Assembly: GCF_001506075.1 (NCBI RefSeq) | Contig: NZ_KQ947475.1 | Span: forward strand, 2,107,649-2,140,369 | DNA: 32,721 bases | Direction of reading: 5' to 3' | Source of the DNA: Vibrio sp. MEBiC08052 | GTDB lineage: Bacteria > Pseudomonadota > Gammaproteobacteria > Enterobacterales > Vibrionaceae | Shown: piece by piece, positions 1-7,166 of the stretch | Layout: every line of letters begins with the position of its first letter | Numbering within the stretch: the first letter of the stretch is position 1 | Program-made: the position numbers and the translations under genes | The notes under the pieces: generated by a model | Database searches by the model: none | Told to the model about the DNA's origin: nothing | The model's input: only the letters and a program-made list of their open reading frames with translations

Positions 1-523
1 TCAGCCCTTCTTCAGCCGCCAGACGGTGGAAGAATTCTAAATCGGTTTCACGGTACTGAACGCAATATTCCCGTTTGGCGCACTCACGCCGCACCGAAAA
101 TGCGTAATCATTGATATTCATTTCCTGGAACAGCACCGAGAGAATTTCCGGCACGTCCAGTTGCTGGAAGATCCGGCTGTTATGGCGCAGCGACAGTCTT
201 TCCAGTGACGGCACCAAGGTGAGTGAATAAAAGGTATGATGGTGACCGGTATCGCCCCGGCTGAAGTTGCGGATAATGCCGTGAACTTTTTGCACAACCT
301 CATGATCGCGCAGCACTTCAAGCAGTGCACTGCTATCGACCATTTGCTCGAAACTCAGGTCGCTGTTGCGACTGGCAATATCGATGCGATAGCGATAGCC
401 ATAAACCGGCTGGCCTTGATCATCGACTGAATCTGAGATGGACTCGATCCCCTGATAGTCACGGACCACCAATGTCTCATCATTGACGCCGTCGATGGTG
501 AGACGAAACATTAAATTTCTCAT
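1..523 (-). CDS. vgrG: VgrG / TssI type VI secretion spike protein, N-terminal part (runs off window)
   Basis: An open frame of 174 codons starts at the ATG at 523-521 and is still open at base 1, so the C-terminal part lies outside the window. The translation begins MRNLMFRLTIDG, followed by VVRDYQGIESISDS, and ends with VQYRETDLEFFHRLAAEEGL. This last motif is characteristic of the phage gpD-like hub domain of VgrG proteins. VgrG trimers cap the Hcp tube of the type VI secretion system and are delivered into target cells. Only the start of the gp27-like base is visible, so a C-terminal effector domain cannot be judged. An AGGT about 10 bases upstream is a weak ribosome binding site. The gene points away from the prophage, which lies upstream of it; no attachment site was found in between. 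Confidence 0.88.
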   Translation of the reverse strand, partial: MRNLMFRLTIDGVNDETLVVRDYQGIESISDSVDDQGQPVYGYRYRIDIASRNSDLSFEQMVDSSALLEVLRDHEVVQKVHGIIRNFSRGDTGHHHTFYSLTLVPSLERLSLRHNSRIFQQLDVPEILSVLFQEMNINDYAFSVRRECAKREYCVQYRETDLEFFHRLAAEEGL

Positions 524-739
524 GTTGTGATAATACCTATGCCTTGATTGTTAGTGGCTGATTAATTTCAGCTCTGACTAATTATTCTTCTTTATTATCG
601 TTTTCGTTTGAGAGCCAGAACAGCTCTAAAGCAAAGATTATACAAGACTCATTGAATAACATCATCTAGTAAGAAGGAAGACTTAACATCAAATTCCAAT
701 TTAACCTATCGGTCAAACAGAAGCTTATCAGACAGATTA
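524..739. other. Gene-free AT-rich stretch upstream of vgrG
   Basis: No convincing ORF is seen on either strand. It should hold the vgrG promoter (leftward) and possibly one prophage boundary. A TATAAT on the minus strand near 640 has no good -35 partner, so no promoter is called. Confidence 0.5.
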
Positions 740-768
740 TTGACACCACATCCAATCAGAACTAACCT
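740..768 (+). promoter_or_regulatory. Candidate promoter of the C4-like RNA unit
   Basis: A perfect TTGACA (740-745) is followed after 17 bases by TAACCT (763-768), which matches only 3 of 6 positions of the -10 consensus. Just downstream, CACTGG/CCAGTG (776-793) forms a small hairpin ahead of the GATTGGAAC motif. The arrangement resembles the leader of P4-type immunity transcripts. The IS10-like element now separates this promoter from the RNA. Confidence 0.4.
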
Positions 769-819
769 ACCCGCGCACTGGCAAAATCCAGTGTCGGGAT
801 TGGAACCTAGAGGATCCCC

Positions 820-2025
820 TCATAAAAACGCCAATACATCCCCATTTTTCCTGATCTCTCGAAGAAACAACGAAGCACCCCTGAGTAAATCCCGCTTTCT
901 CAAGTGATATCGATGATGCCGAAGCACCTCACTGCCCAGCCGGATAGCTGAAAGAACATTTCGGGTTTGAACGGTATTCGCCTGAAAATGCCTATGCCAA
1001 CCTTTCTCTTTTGCTACTAAACCTACCCACCAGAGCACAAGTTGGAGTACGAGTGCGATTAGCAACATAATATCGAACCGTTTCGGACACCGACTTCGAC
1101 TCTGCCTTAGACCAAACCCATAAGCCGGACTTTTCAGATCTCGGAAGGTTTCTTCTATCTGCATCCGTTTACTGTATAACTTAACCATTTGAGCCGGGGT
1201 AAACCTTGAAGCGGGTAAATTTGTCGCTAATATCCAGCCCTCTTTTGCTGCCTGACTATAGAAGGCCGACCCCTGATGATTACTATTGGTTACTGTTGAA
1301 CGCTGGTTTTTTCGTCCTTTTATCTTTGCACGATAAAGATAAATACCGCATGTAATGGGGTTAGAGGAAGTGAGGCGGCAAAGACCGAGATACCGACTTC
1401 GCGAAGTGGCTTTTTTCTGTAACGTACTGATTGGTTTCCAGTTATCGCGCTTTGTATCTGTATAGTGGATGACGCCCCTGACTCTTGAAAGCCAGAACCA
1501 ACCTTGTTGCTCAACGGCTCTGAACCAAGGGTTTTTAAACCCAGCATCAGTGACTATCAGCGGAACACAGCCTTGTGGAAGGACAGAGGCCAGTTCTTTC
1601 AAAAATCTTTTATGAACCTTATCTGTATTGTGCTCTTCAAGAGTGAATGTTCGCTCATAAAGGGTGACAGAGCGGCCAGATAATGCGACAGAAGCTCGCA
1701 ATACCATAAGGCGCTGAATTTCTCGGATATCCGCCCAGTCGACAAGAATTACGGGCATAGTAGAGTGACAAATCATAGAAGCCTGCCAGCGGTAGACGGC
1801 GGCTCGTTCGTAATGAAGGTGGTGATTTCCAAGCAACCTGTCGATGCGCTTGATATTGTGTTTGGTATGAGTCTTTCCTCCGATATGACGGCCAAGCTGG
1901 GTAAGAGTCAACGTTTTACTATTAAACAAAGCCTCGCTGGCAGTAATAAGTGTTTTGAGACGCTTAGCATGTAATTCAGGGCAATATTGGTGTAATGATT
2001 GATATATAATCTGAAATTCGCGCAT
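820..2025 (-). CDS. IS10-like DDE transposase (IS4 family)
   Basis: The chosen start is the ATG at 2025-2023, giving 401 aa, close to the 402 aa of IS10 transposase. The context CACAAGATGCGCGAATTTCAG closely resembles the IS10 start region. The open frame extends 18 codons further upstream, but that part lies in the antisense-RNA region. Numbered from this start, the catalytic acidic residues are the Asp in VDWADIRE (about 96), the Asp in VTDAGFK (about 160) and the Glu in the Y-x2-R-x3-E-x6-K signature (YSKRMQIEETFRDLK, about 284-298). RTKHNIKRIDRLLGN-like residues near the N terminus match IS10. The enzyme should perform non-replicative cut-and-paste transposition via hairpin intermediates, as known for IS10. 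No frameshift or missing catalytic residue is seen. Confidence 0.93.
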   Translation of the reverse strand: MREFQIIYQSLHQYCPELHAKRLKTLITASEALFNSKTLTLTQLGRHIGGKTHTKHNIKRIDRLLGNHHLHYERAAVYRWQASMICHSTMPVILVDWADIREIQRLMVLRASVALSGRSVTLYERTFTLEEHNTDKVHKRFLKELASVLPQGCVPLIVTDAGFKNPWFRAVEQQGWFWLSRVRGVIHYTDTKRDNWKPISTLQKKATSRSRYLGLCRLTSSNPITCGIYLYRAKIKGRKNQRSTVTNSNHQGSAFYSQAAKEGWILATNLPASRFTPAQMVKLYSKRMQIEETFRDLKSPAYGFGLRQSRSRCPKRFDIMLLIALVLQLVLWWVGLVAKEKGWHRHFQANTVQTRNVLSAIRLGSEVLRHHRYHLRKRDLLRGASLFLREIRKNGDVLAFL

Positions 2026-2086
2026 CTTGTGCTCCGTGTTCTGTTTTGTTTTGGTCGATAAAATTAGATCACAAAACAAGGTGCGC
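2020..2086 (+). ncRNA. RNA-OUT-like antisense RNA region of the IS10-like element
   Basis: GCGCATCTTGT (2020-2030) can pair with ACAAGGTGCGC (2076-2086), leaving a T/A-rich loop region. This lies opposite the transposase start codon (2025-2023). In IS10, RNA-OUT forms such a stem-loop and pairs with RNA-IN to block transposase translation. Position and shape match; the sequence is only partly conserved, so the function is inferred. In IS10, pOUT points toward the nearby outside end, which here is toward the C4-like RNA. Confidence 0.5.
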
Positions 2087-2214
2087 GAATACCTTTAACT
2101 GTCTGATGTGGATAGAAATTATGTGGGGATTCTTCAGGATTGGAACCCCGTTTGATATAGGCATAAAAACATCCTCTCATTGTTTTTGTGAGATTTTGCA
2201 CACCTGAATATTAT

Positions 2215-2287
2215 GGTGGGCTGGATGGGGCTGACCTCGGTCAGGCCGTTTCCTATGTCACGGTAGTTCCAACTCCGCCAGCTCACC
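2215..2287 (+). ncRNA. C4 / P4 CI-like antisense RNA of a prophage immunity region
   Basis: An outer stem, GGTGGGCTGG (2215-2224) with CCAGCTCACC (2278-2287), pairs over 10 bp with one G-U. It encloses two hairpins: CTGAC-CTCG-GTCAG (2231-2244) and CCGT...ACGG (2246-2263) with loop TTCCTATGTC. The unpaired GTTCCAA (2266-2272) is complementary to TTGGAAC at 2140-2146 and 2297-2303, which flank the RNA like seqA and seqC flank seqB in phage P4. The sequence TTTCCTATGTCAC and the fold match what I recall of the C4 RNA family of P1/P7/P4-type prophages. In those phages the RNA attenuates downstream lytic or anti-immunity genes. The exact ends of the transcript are unknown. Confidence 0.68.
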
Positions 2288-2344
2288 ACCCATTGATTGG
2301 AACCTTTGCGTGGTGATTGTAACCTTGGCATAGGAGACAATTAA

Positions 2345-2515
2345 ATGTCTGAGAAACTCTCCCGAGAATTCGAACTCACACAGAAAGCACGCGAATACCT
2401 GATTCAGTTACAAGATATTTATGGGGACACTGATAGGAAAGAGCTATGTGATGTTCTGCTTTATCTTAACAATCTCTTAACTACTGAGGTAGCAAGATTG
2501 ATGCATCAAGAATGA
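2345..2515 (+). CDS. Small prophage protein downstream of C4-like RNA (56 aa, unknown function)
   Basis: The ATG at 2345 follows an AGGAG (2332-2336) at good spacing. The protein begins MSEKLSREFELTQKAREYL and ends ARLMHQE. It is charged and looks helical, with no recognised domain, signal peptide or membrane segment. The frame starts about 40 bases after the second complementary motif (2297-2303) of the C4-like RNA and is followed by an intrinsic terminator. This makes it the natural target gene of the antisense control. In P1 and P4 such targets are icd/ant or early genes; no similarity to those is visible, so only the position suggests a link. Confidence 0.6.
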   Translation: MSEKLSREFELTQKAREYLIQLQDIYGDTDRKELCDVLLYLNNLLTTEVARLMHQE

Positions 2516-2534
2516 CGGTTCTGCAAATCAATCT

Positions 2535-2568
2535 AGAGTCGTGTTATGCATTAACGGCTCTGTTTTTT
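2535..2568 (+). terminator. Intrinsic terminator of the C4-like RNA / small ORF unit
   Basis: AGAGTCGT (2535-2542) pairs with ACGGCTCT (2554-2561) over 8 bp with one G-U, followed by GTTTTTT. It lies 20 bases after the stop codon of the 56-aa gene. Confidence 0.65.
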
Positions 2569-2629
2569 ATATGAGCCCTCAAAGTCATATAGTCAGCCGA
2601 CTCGCCAAACGAAGACTGAATTGCAACGT

Positions 2630-2833
2630 TTATGATTTTCGACTTTTGTGATTGTATACACCGTCGAATGAAATAAGACGGACTTCCAGCACTCCCCCGA
2701 AGAATTCTAACCGTACAGAGGGTTCATTTTCCTGTTTAATCTGAGAGCTAAATGTCTCATAAAGAGAAGCCATAAAATCTTTCACAGACTGATCTGCTTC
2801 AGCCAGAGAACTGGATAAATTGCTTTGTTTCAT
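2630..2833 (-). CDS. Hypothetical 67-aa protein
   Basis: The start is placed at the ATG at 2833, which has GAGG seven bases upstream. A longer frame reaching 2881 lacks such a site. The protein begins MKQSNLSSSLAEADQSVKDF and contains SVRLEFFGGVLEVRLISFDG, suggesting a helical N-terminal half and a beta-strand C-terminal half. No known domain is recognised. It is divergent from the hydrolase gene, with about 115 bases between the starts, so the two may share a regulatory region. It could be a small regulator or a stray frame. Confidence 0.45.
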   Translation of the reverse strand: MKQSNLSSSLAEADQSVKDFMASLYETFSSQIKQENEPSVRLEFFGGVLEVRLISFDGVYNHKSRKS

Positions 2834-2947
2834 TTTTAACCTCGCCAACATTTGCATTAGAAATTTGTTCACAGCTATCAAGCTGTTTAACCTTTCTTTT
2901 GTATGAATGATTTATATTGCGTTCTCTTATTAACAAAGGAGAAAACA

Positions 2948-3790
2948 ATGCAAATCAATCACATTATCTTAAACGGCAATCTGTTCAGATATTCTTTATA
3001 TAAAAGCTGTCAGTCTGAGTCTGATCAGGTTGTTATCTTCCTACTTGGAGCATTACAGGATATTGAATCCGTAGATTCGTTCTCTCGTACATTCTCTGAA
3101 CATCTGGACTGTTTCACAATTGAAGTGCCGGGAACCGGATGTACAAAACCACTAGATTCAAGTATCAGCATCCGAGAGCAAGCGATGATGCTTCTAGATT
3201 TTATTGACTATATGGATATAAAAAAAATACATGTAGTCGCTTTATCCTATGCAACAGCAATTTCTGTTGAACTTTGTTGTATCAGTCCCTATATAGCCAG
3301 TCTTTCGATTTGTGGTGGAGTTCCTAGTATCCCAAAATCAGGCCGATATGCGACAAAGCAAATGATTTCAGCCGCAATGCAAGATGTCGAAGGCTTTGCC
3401 AAAACATTTACTCATGTAATGACTGTTGAAAACCCTGATATTCCCCAAAACAAAGCCATACGAAAAATTATTGAGAGAAATATATCTAAAATGACTCCAG
3501 AAAGAATTGATATATTCTTTGAAAATACCGTAAGACTATTAGTTCACAAACCAAATAATATAAATAATATAAAAATCCCTTGTACTGTTTGCGTGGGAGA
3601 ATATGACCCATATATAACTAAAGAAAGTGCATTTGAATTTTCACAGCAATTACCAAACTGTAATTTTGTTATAATTAAAAATGCAGATCATCTTGTCCAT
3701 CTGGAACATCCAGAAAAATTTAGTTCTATTTTAATCATGCAGGCAATATCGTCTGTAACTATTGCTAATTCTCTAAAAGAGCTTGCCTGA
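2948..3790 (+). CDS. Alpha/beta hydrolase, RhlA-like (280 aa)
   Basis: The ATG at 2948 follows AAGGAG (2936-2941) at ideal spacing; an in-frame ATG at 2903 has no such site. The fold is alpha/beta hydrolase: an N-terminal strand VVIFLLGALQD (oxyanion region), a nucleophile elbow ALSYA with Ser in the usual place, an Asp in GEYDPYIT, and His in NADHLVHLE. The elbow has Ala in place of both usual Gly residues. The C-terminal layout (E-Y-D-P-Y-x-T, then QLPNCNF, then the DH-L-x-x-L-E motif) resembles RhlA, which joins beta-hydroxyacyl units. That similarity is from memory and partial. Substrate is unknown; an acyl chain is a reasonable guess. It faces a large HTH regulator gene, with a bidirectional terminator between them, and is AT-rich compared with the phage late genes. 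Confidence 0.75.
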   Translation: MQINHIILNGNLFRYSLYKSCQSESDQVVIFLLGALQDIESVDSFSRTFSEHLDCFTIEVPGTGCTKPLDSSISIREQAMMLLDFIDYMDIKKIHVVALSYATAISVELCCISPYIASLSICGGVPSIPKSGRYATKQMISAAMQDVEGFAKTFTHVMTVENPDIPQNKAIRKIIERNISKMTPERIDIFFENTVRLLVHKPNNINNIKIPCTVCVGEYDPYITKESAFEFSQQLPNCNFVIIKNADHLVHLEHPEKFSSILIMQAISSVTIANSLKELA

Positions 3791-3826
3791 TTAATTTAGA
3801 CTTATTTTTAAATTTATATTCAACTT

Positions 3827-3865
3827 GGTCAACTTAAACTGATGTGCATTTTAAGTTGACCTTTT
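3827..3865. terminator. Bidirectional terminator between convergent genes
   Basis: GGTCAACTTAAA (3827-3838) pairs over 12 bp with TTTAAGTTGACC (3850-3861), followed by TTTT on the + strand. It lies between the hydrolase stop (3790) and the regulator stop (3892). Confidence 0.65.
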
Positions 3866-3891
3866 ACAACTAAGTGACATGTATCACAATT

Positions 3892-4776
3892 CTATTTGTA
3901 TATCTCTGACAAGATAGTCAGAACTTCAATCATCGATTCCTGCTCACTTTCTTCAAGTAGCTTCAAAGCTCCAATAGTTAATGAGTCTCGGACATTCTGA
4001 ACTTGTCTGACTTTATAAAATTCAGGAAACTCTCTCATTTCACTGATAAAGTTAACATGGGAGTCAAGCTGAAATCCTTTCATCACTCTAAAGCCAATGG
4101 ATACTGGAAAATGGCTGGTTTTTCGCGGGTCTTCTAGGATACGATACTGGTATTTAGACAGGCCAAGAACTCTTGATATAGTATCAACTGAAAGCTCGTT
4201 TTCTTCCCTGAATTTCTTTACTGTAATGGCAACAGAACGGTAATAATCATTTGCAAAAGCGTTAAGATCTAAGGTATCGGGTGGAAACAGATTACTGTGG
4301 TCTTCCATCCTCCCGAATTCTGACTCTATCTGTTTCCTATATATCAGAAATTCCTGTTTCAACTCTTCACTCAGCATACTACAGACCATTGCCAGAAAAT
4401 TTTCAAGAATTTCTGCTGGGATACGCCCCATACGGACAAGAGCCTCGACAATACCATCCCCCATACCCCGATAAAGTTTGTTCTGTCTGAATCCGTGAAA
4501 AAAAGCAGTCATTGGAACCATTGTGATCCATGAGAATGCGGCAACGACATGGAGTGGGCGCATCGCCGGGTAGCTTTGATGCATATATCTTTTTAAAGTA
4601 TCACTTTGTATTCCCGAAAGTCGTTTCTCTAATTGCTTGAATGTTAATCCCTGAGTTCTTCTTACATATGACATTGCAGCCGAGATATTAGAATTGAAAT
4701 TTGTCATCATTCCATCTAATTGAACAATTTCCTGCTCAGATACAATTGAAATATTTTTGTTTCTTTGTTCCAACAT
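3892..4776 (-). CDS. Transcriptional regulator with two HTH domains (294 aa)
   Basis: The start is taken as ATG at 4776; the frame opens two codons earlier with a TTG. An N-terminal helix-turn-helix is seen near residues 35-70 (LTFKQLEKRLSGIQSDTLKR), followed by a helix typical of XRE-like domains. A second XRE-like HTH lies near residues 190-235 (ENELSVDTISRVLGLSKYQY), with a helical linker between. No metal or ligand motif is recognised. The gene is convergent with the RhlA-like hydrolase, and its upstream region (4783-5256) holds three palindromes that could be its operators. Family name unknown to me. A role in controlling the hydrolase or prophage genes, perhaps in response to an acyl product, is speculation. 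Confidence 0.65.
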   Translation of the reverse strand: MLEQRNKNISIVSEQEIVQLDGMMTNFNSNISAAMSYVRRTQGLTFKQLEKRLSGIQSDTLKRYMHQSYPAMRPLHVVAAFSWITMVPMTAFFHGFRQNKLYRGMGDGIVEALVRMGRIPAEILENFLAMVCSMLSEELKQEFLIYRKQIESEFGRMEDHSNLFPPDTLDLNAFANDYYRSVAITVKKFREENELSVDTISRVLGLSKYQYRILEDPRKTSHFPVSIGFRVMKGFQLDSHVNFISEMREFPEFYKVRQVQNVRDSLTIGALKLLEESEQESMIEVLTILSEIYK

Positions 4777-4909
4777 AGACAACCTAACCTAATTTCATTA
4801 CTTAACAATAAATATTTTATGTATTACACAGCACAGAGGGTATTAAGTTTTTCAAATATGTCAATCCCTCTTATGTGTCATTTTTGCGCACAATACATAT
4901 TTATACCTT

Positions 4910-5041
4910 CTCTAATATTAGAGTGAGCAATACGTGAATTATTCACATATTTGTCATTTGATAATTGATAATGTACATTTTTACAAAATAATAACCAAAT
5001 ATATAAATTTAATCTGTCATATGAAGATTTGATGACAGATT
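4910..5041. promoter_or_regulatory. Palindrome-rich AT-rich intergenic region (candidate operators)
   Basis: Within the gene-free stretch 4783-5256 lie three dyads: CTCTAATATTAGAG (4910-4923, perfect), GTGAATTATTCAC (4934-4946, perfect around a central base) and AATCTGTCAT...ATGACAGATT (5011-5020 with 5032-5041). They sit upstream of the HTH regulator (leftward) and of small rightward ORFs. Operator function is inferred from position and symmetry. The dyads differ in sequence, so more than one protein may bind. Confidence 0.4.
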
Positions 5042-5149
5042 TATATTGCATTATTATTTTATATATCAATAATAAAAAACAACAAACATGACAACCGTAT
5101 AATCACAGCGATTTTCCTGACTGTTAATCGTCATGCTATGGGGATTTTA

Positions 5150-5194
5150 ATGTCTGTCAAAAAGAAAGTTATTAATATAACACGCAATGCATAA
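5150..5194 (+). CDS. Possible 14-aa leader-type ORF
   Basis: ATG at 5150 follows TGGGGA at suitable spacing and encodes MSVKKKVINITRNA. The 61-aa gene at 5257 has a similar ATGGGGAT ribosome site, so this could be a small upstream ORF. Size alone makes it uncertain. Confidence 0.2.
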   Translation: MSVKKKVINITRNA

Positions 5195-5256
5195 AGCATT
5201 TTATGATGAAGTCATTTATTTGAAATGTGTCGTAGAAAATATAATGGGGATAAGCA

Positions 5257-5442
5257 ATGAATCGTAGAATCGAAGAAGTAGAAATGATTAGAAGTGAAGC
5301 GGATTTGGCCATTCTGGCACTGGAAGCCCAAACACTCAACGGCATTCCGGGCATCGCAACCTTACAGCAGAAAATGATGGCTATCAGAGATGCTGCCCAT
5401 AATTTGAATGAGTGGCTGACCTCTGAAATTAAAAAGCATTAA
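5257..5442 (+). CDS. Hypothetical 61-aa protein
   Basis: ATG at 5257 follows GGGGAT. The protein begins MNRRIEEVEMIRSEADLAIL and ends NEWLTSEIKKH; it is acidic, predicted helical and without a recognised domain. It is the last rightward gene before the leftward virion module, and a strong hairpin terminator (5479-5516) lies between the two convergent gene sets. It could be a small prophage protein of the lysogenic side, but no function can be assigned. Confidence 0.6.
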   Translation: MNRRIEEVEMIRSEADLAILALEAQTLNGIPGIATLQQKMMAIRDAAHNLNEWLTSEIKKH

Positions 5443-5478
5443 CACAAAACTGTCTCATATCATATTCAGTGAAACGAG

Positions 5479-5516
5479 AGAGGAATGAATCCACCCGTCT
5501 TCATTCCTCTTTCTTT
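5479..5516. terminator. Terminator between convergent 61-aa gene and late operon end
   Basis: AGAGGAATGAA (5479-5489) pairs perfectly over 11 bp with TTCATTCCTCT (5500-5510), followed by TTCTTTT on the + strand. It directly abuts the stop codon of the leftward 5516-6904 gene and may serve both directions. Confidence 0.75.
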
Positions 5517-6904
5517 TAGGGTCGATAGCCCATAACAGACATTAAGTGCGATTGACCAGAGTTTTCAGCATTATCGGCACCTGCGGATCCCCGGTTTTTA
5601 TATTGCCCCACCAACTGACTGTTGTCGGCTGCAAGTCTGGACTCCCGCTCCGCTTTCCATGCATCATCCAAATCATCCGTTGACATCTGGCCGACATCAT
5701 AACCATTCGCCTGAAGGGCTCTGGCAAATTTGATTTTCACCGGGTTCCCCCCTGCCCATTGAGGCACCTGTGTTGTACGGGCATTACTGCGCTGCTCTCC
5801 GAGTAAACGTTGCTGCAAATTCTGGACAGATGCATCAAACTGCGCATTAATCGCCATAATCTGTTTCTGCCCTGCTTCGCTTTCAGGGGAAAGTACCTGT
5901 GCAATCGCCTTCATCTTCTCTTTCTCCAACGCCACAATCGCATCGTCATATTTGGACTGGTTTTGACGACTTTTACCAAAAACCTGCTTGTATGCATCAG
6001 ATGAAGCCGCCTGACGGCGCAGAGCCAGTTGAGAGGTGATATCTTTCATGGCCCGCTCAAGTGGGATGACTTTCACTGTATCATTGAGATCTGTACTTCT
6101 GTTATTCGTGACCGGCTTCGCCACCCATTTACCATCATCACCATAATTAACCATGGTTGTCAGCACAATACCGGGCTGCTCTCCCGGCTGATTCGGGTCG
6201 ATATCTTTGGCAAGGTGAACACCACCAAGTTTTACATCTTTAATCGTTTTTCCGGTTATTGGGTCTTGTTGTCCGACCGAGGCTTTCACCTGATTTTCAT
6301 ACATCACCCCGAGTGCAGAGACAAAATCTGCATCATCCGATTTAACCTGCCCCTGAGCTATCTGCGGCAGTTTGCTTTCAATCACATCAAAGGCTCGATT
6401 GACTTTCTTAGACAGATAACGCCGGGGATCGTATGCACTGCCCCTGATATATTCATTATCAAGCACCGGATCGACTTCGCCACTATCGTTATATTGCTTC
6501 CACGCATTCTGAACGAGCGGTAGGTTATCACGGATATAGTTCGTTTTTTGCGCCTGATTGAACTGATAGTCACTGAGCTTCTGTCTGGATTGACTGGCGG
6601 CAAGCTGAGCATCCGCGACCTTTCCCTGCTGCGCCTGTTGTTTTGCCAACCACCCTCCGACTCTTTTCCCATCCTCCCCCGTCGTGCCATATTTTGCATC
6701 AAACTCAGACCGCTCACGGTCAGAACGCTCCTGTGCCAGTTTCATCTGTTGGTCATGAGCCTTGAGAGACATCGCCTGATTTTCTCTCGCCATGGTCATT
6801 TGTTCATCGGCCTGTTTCAGCGAATGCTGGCGACGATAGTAATTATCCATTACCTCAAATCCGCGTAGCGCGCCATCTGCAAAACCACGGGTATCCAATG
6901 CCAT
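5516..6904 (-). CDS. Putative phage internal virion / DNA-ejection protein (462 aa)
   Basis: The start is taken as the second of two close ATGs (6904), because AAGGAG is only two bases from the first (6910). The protein is long, hydrophilic and Gln/Ala-rich, with extended helical stretches near residues 25-110 (for example QMKLAQERSDRERSEFDAKY) and again at 300-370. No enzymatic motif or membrane segment is seen. It is the last gene of the leftward late operon, after three small Gln/Ser/Ala-rich proteins. In podovirus-like late regions this position is typical of ejection (pilot) proteins, so the role is inferred from composition and place. Direct homology was not recognised. Confidence 0.6.
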   Translation of the reverse strand: MALDTRGFADGALRGFEVMDNYYRRQHSLKQADEQMTMARENQAMSLKAHDQQMKLAQERSDRERSEFDAKYGTTGEDGKRVGGWLAKQQAQQGKVADAQLAASQSRQKLSDYQFNQAQKTNYIRDNLPLVQNAWKQYNDSGEVDPVLDNEYIRGSAYDPRRYLSKKVNRAFDVIESKLPQIAQGQVKSDDADFVSALGVMYENQVKASVGQQDPITGKTIKDVKLGGVHLAKDIDPNQPGEQPGIVLTTMVNYGDDGKWVAKPVTNNRSTDLNDTVKVIPLERAMKDITSQLALRRQAASSDAYKQVFGKSRQNQSKYDDAIVALEKEKMKAIAQVLSPESEAGQKQIMAINAQFDASVQNLQQRLLGEQRSNARTTQVPQWAGGNPVKIKFARALQANGYDVGQMSTDDLDDAWKAERESRLAADNSQLVGQYKNRGSAGADNAENSGQSHLMSVMGYRP

Positions 6905-6916
6905 CTTCATTTCTCC

Positions 6917-7156
6917 TTAGAATAATTCACCAATCGCGTAACCGGCAGCAGCGCCTACCGCTGTCCCAAGGCCGGGAGCAACCATGGTGCCAATCGCGGC
7001 ACCACTCCCAACAGCCGACATCGTTTTCTGCTTTGCAGCTTGCTTCAGCGCTTCATTTTTACTTTCCCTTTGGGTTTCTCGCTGAGCTGCATCTCGTAAC
7101 CCTTGCATTGCAGAGCGTTTAGTCTCACCGGCAAGGCTCAATAAGCTATATGACAT
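6917..7156 (-). CDS. Small glycine-zipper phage protein (79 aa), possible ejection protein
   Basis: The N-terminal half is charged and helical (GETKRSAMQGLRDAAQRETQ). The C-terminal half is Gly/Ala-rich with repeated small-x3-small spacing (GSGAAIGTMVAPGLGTAVGAA), a glycine-zipper pattern found in membrane-inserting proteins. AGGAT precedes the ATG. It sits between two probable ejection proteins, and may help form a channel across the cell envelope during DNA delivery. That is an inference; no family is recognised. Confidence 0.6.
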   Translation of the reverse strand: MSYSLLSLAGETKRSAMQGLRDAAQRETQRESKNEALKQAAKQKTMSAVGSGAAIGTMVAPGLGTAVGAAAGYAIGELF

Positions 7157-7166
7157 GATTTTGATC

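Larger units (their letters stand above)
807..2137 (-). mobile_element. IS10-like insertion sequence (IS4 family), complete, 1331 bp
   Basis: The element is bounded by imperfect inverted repeats. The left end reads CTAGAGGATCCCCTCATAA; the right end, read inward on the minus strand, is CTGAAGAATCCCCACATAA. A perfect 9-bp target duplication, GATTGGAAC, flanks it at 798-806 and 2138-2146. Length, end sequence and duplication size fit IS10 (about 1.33 kb, 9-bp duplications). It carries one intact transposase and an RNA-OUT-like antisense hairpin. The intact ends, intact frame and perfect duplication suggest a recent insertion. It landed exactly on a motif complementary to the C4-like RNA downstream. 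Confidence 0.93.

Noticed and set aside
2134..2340. 68-codon minus-strand ORF across the C4-like RNA
   Set aside because: It is antisense to the structured RNA and includes part of the IS end; no ribosome site.
4878..5069. 63-codon minus-strand ORF in the palindrome-rich gap
   Set aside because: Very AT-rich, lacks a ribosome site and runs through the dyads; probably chance.
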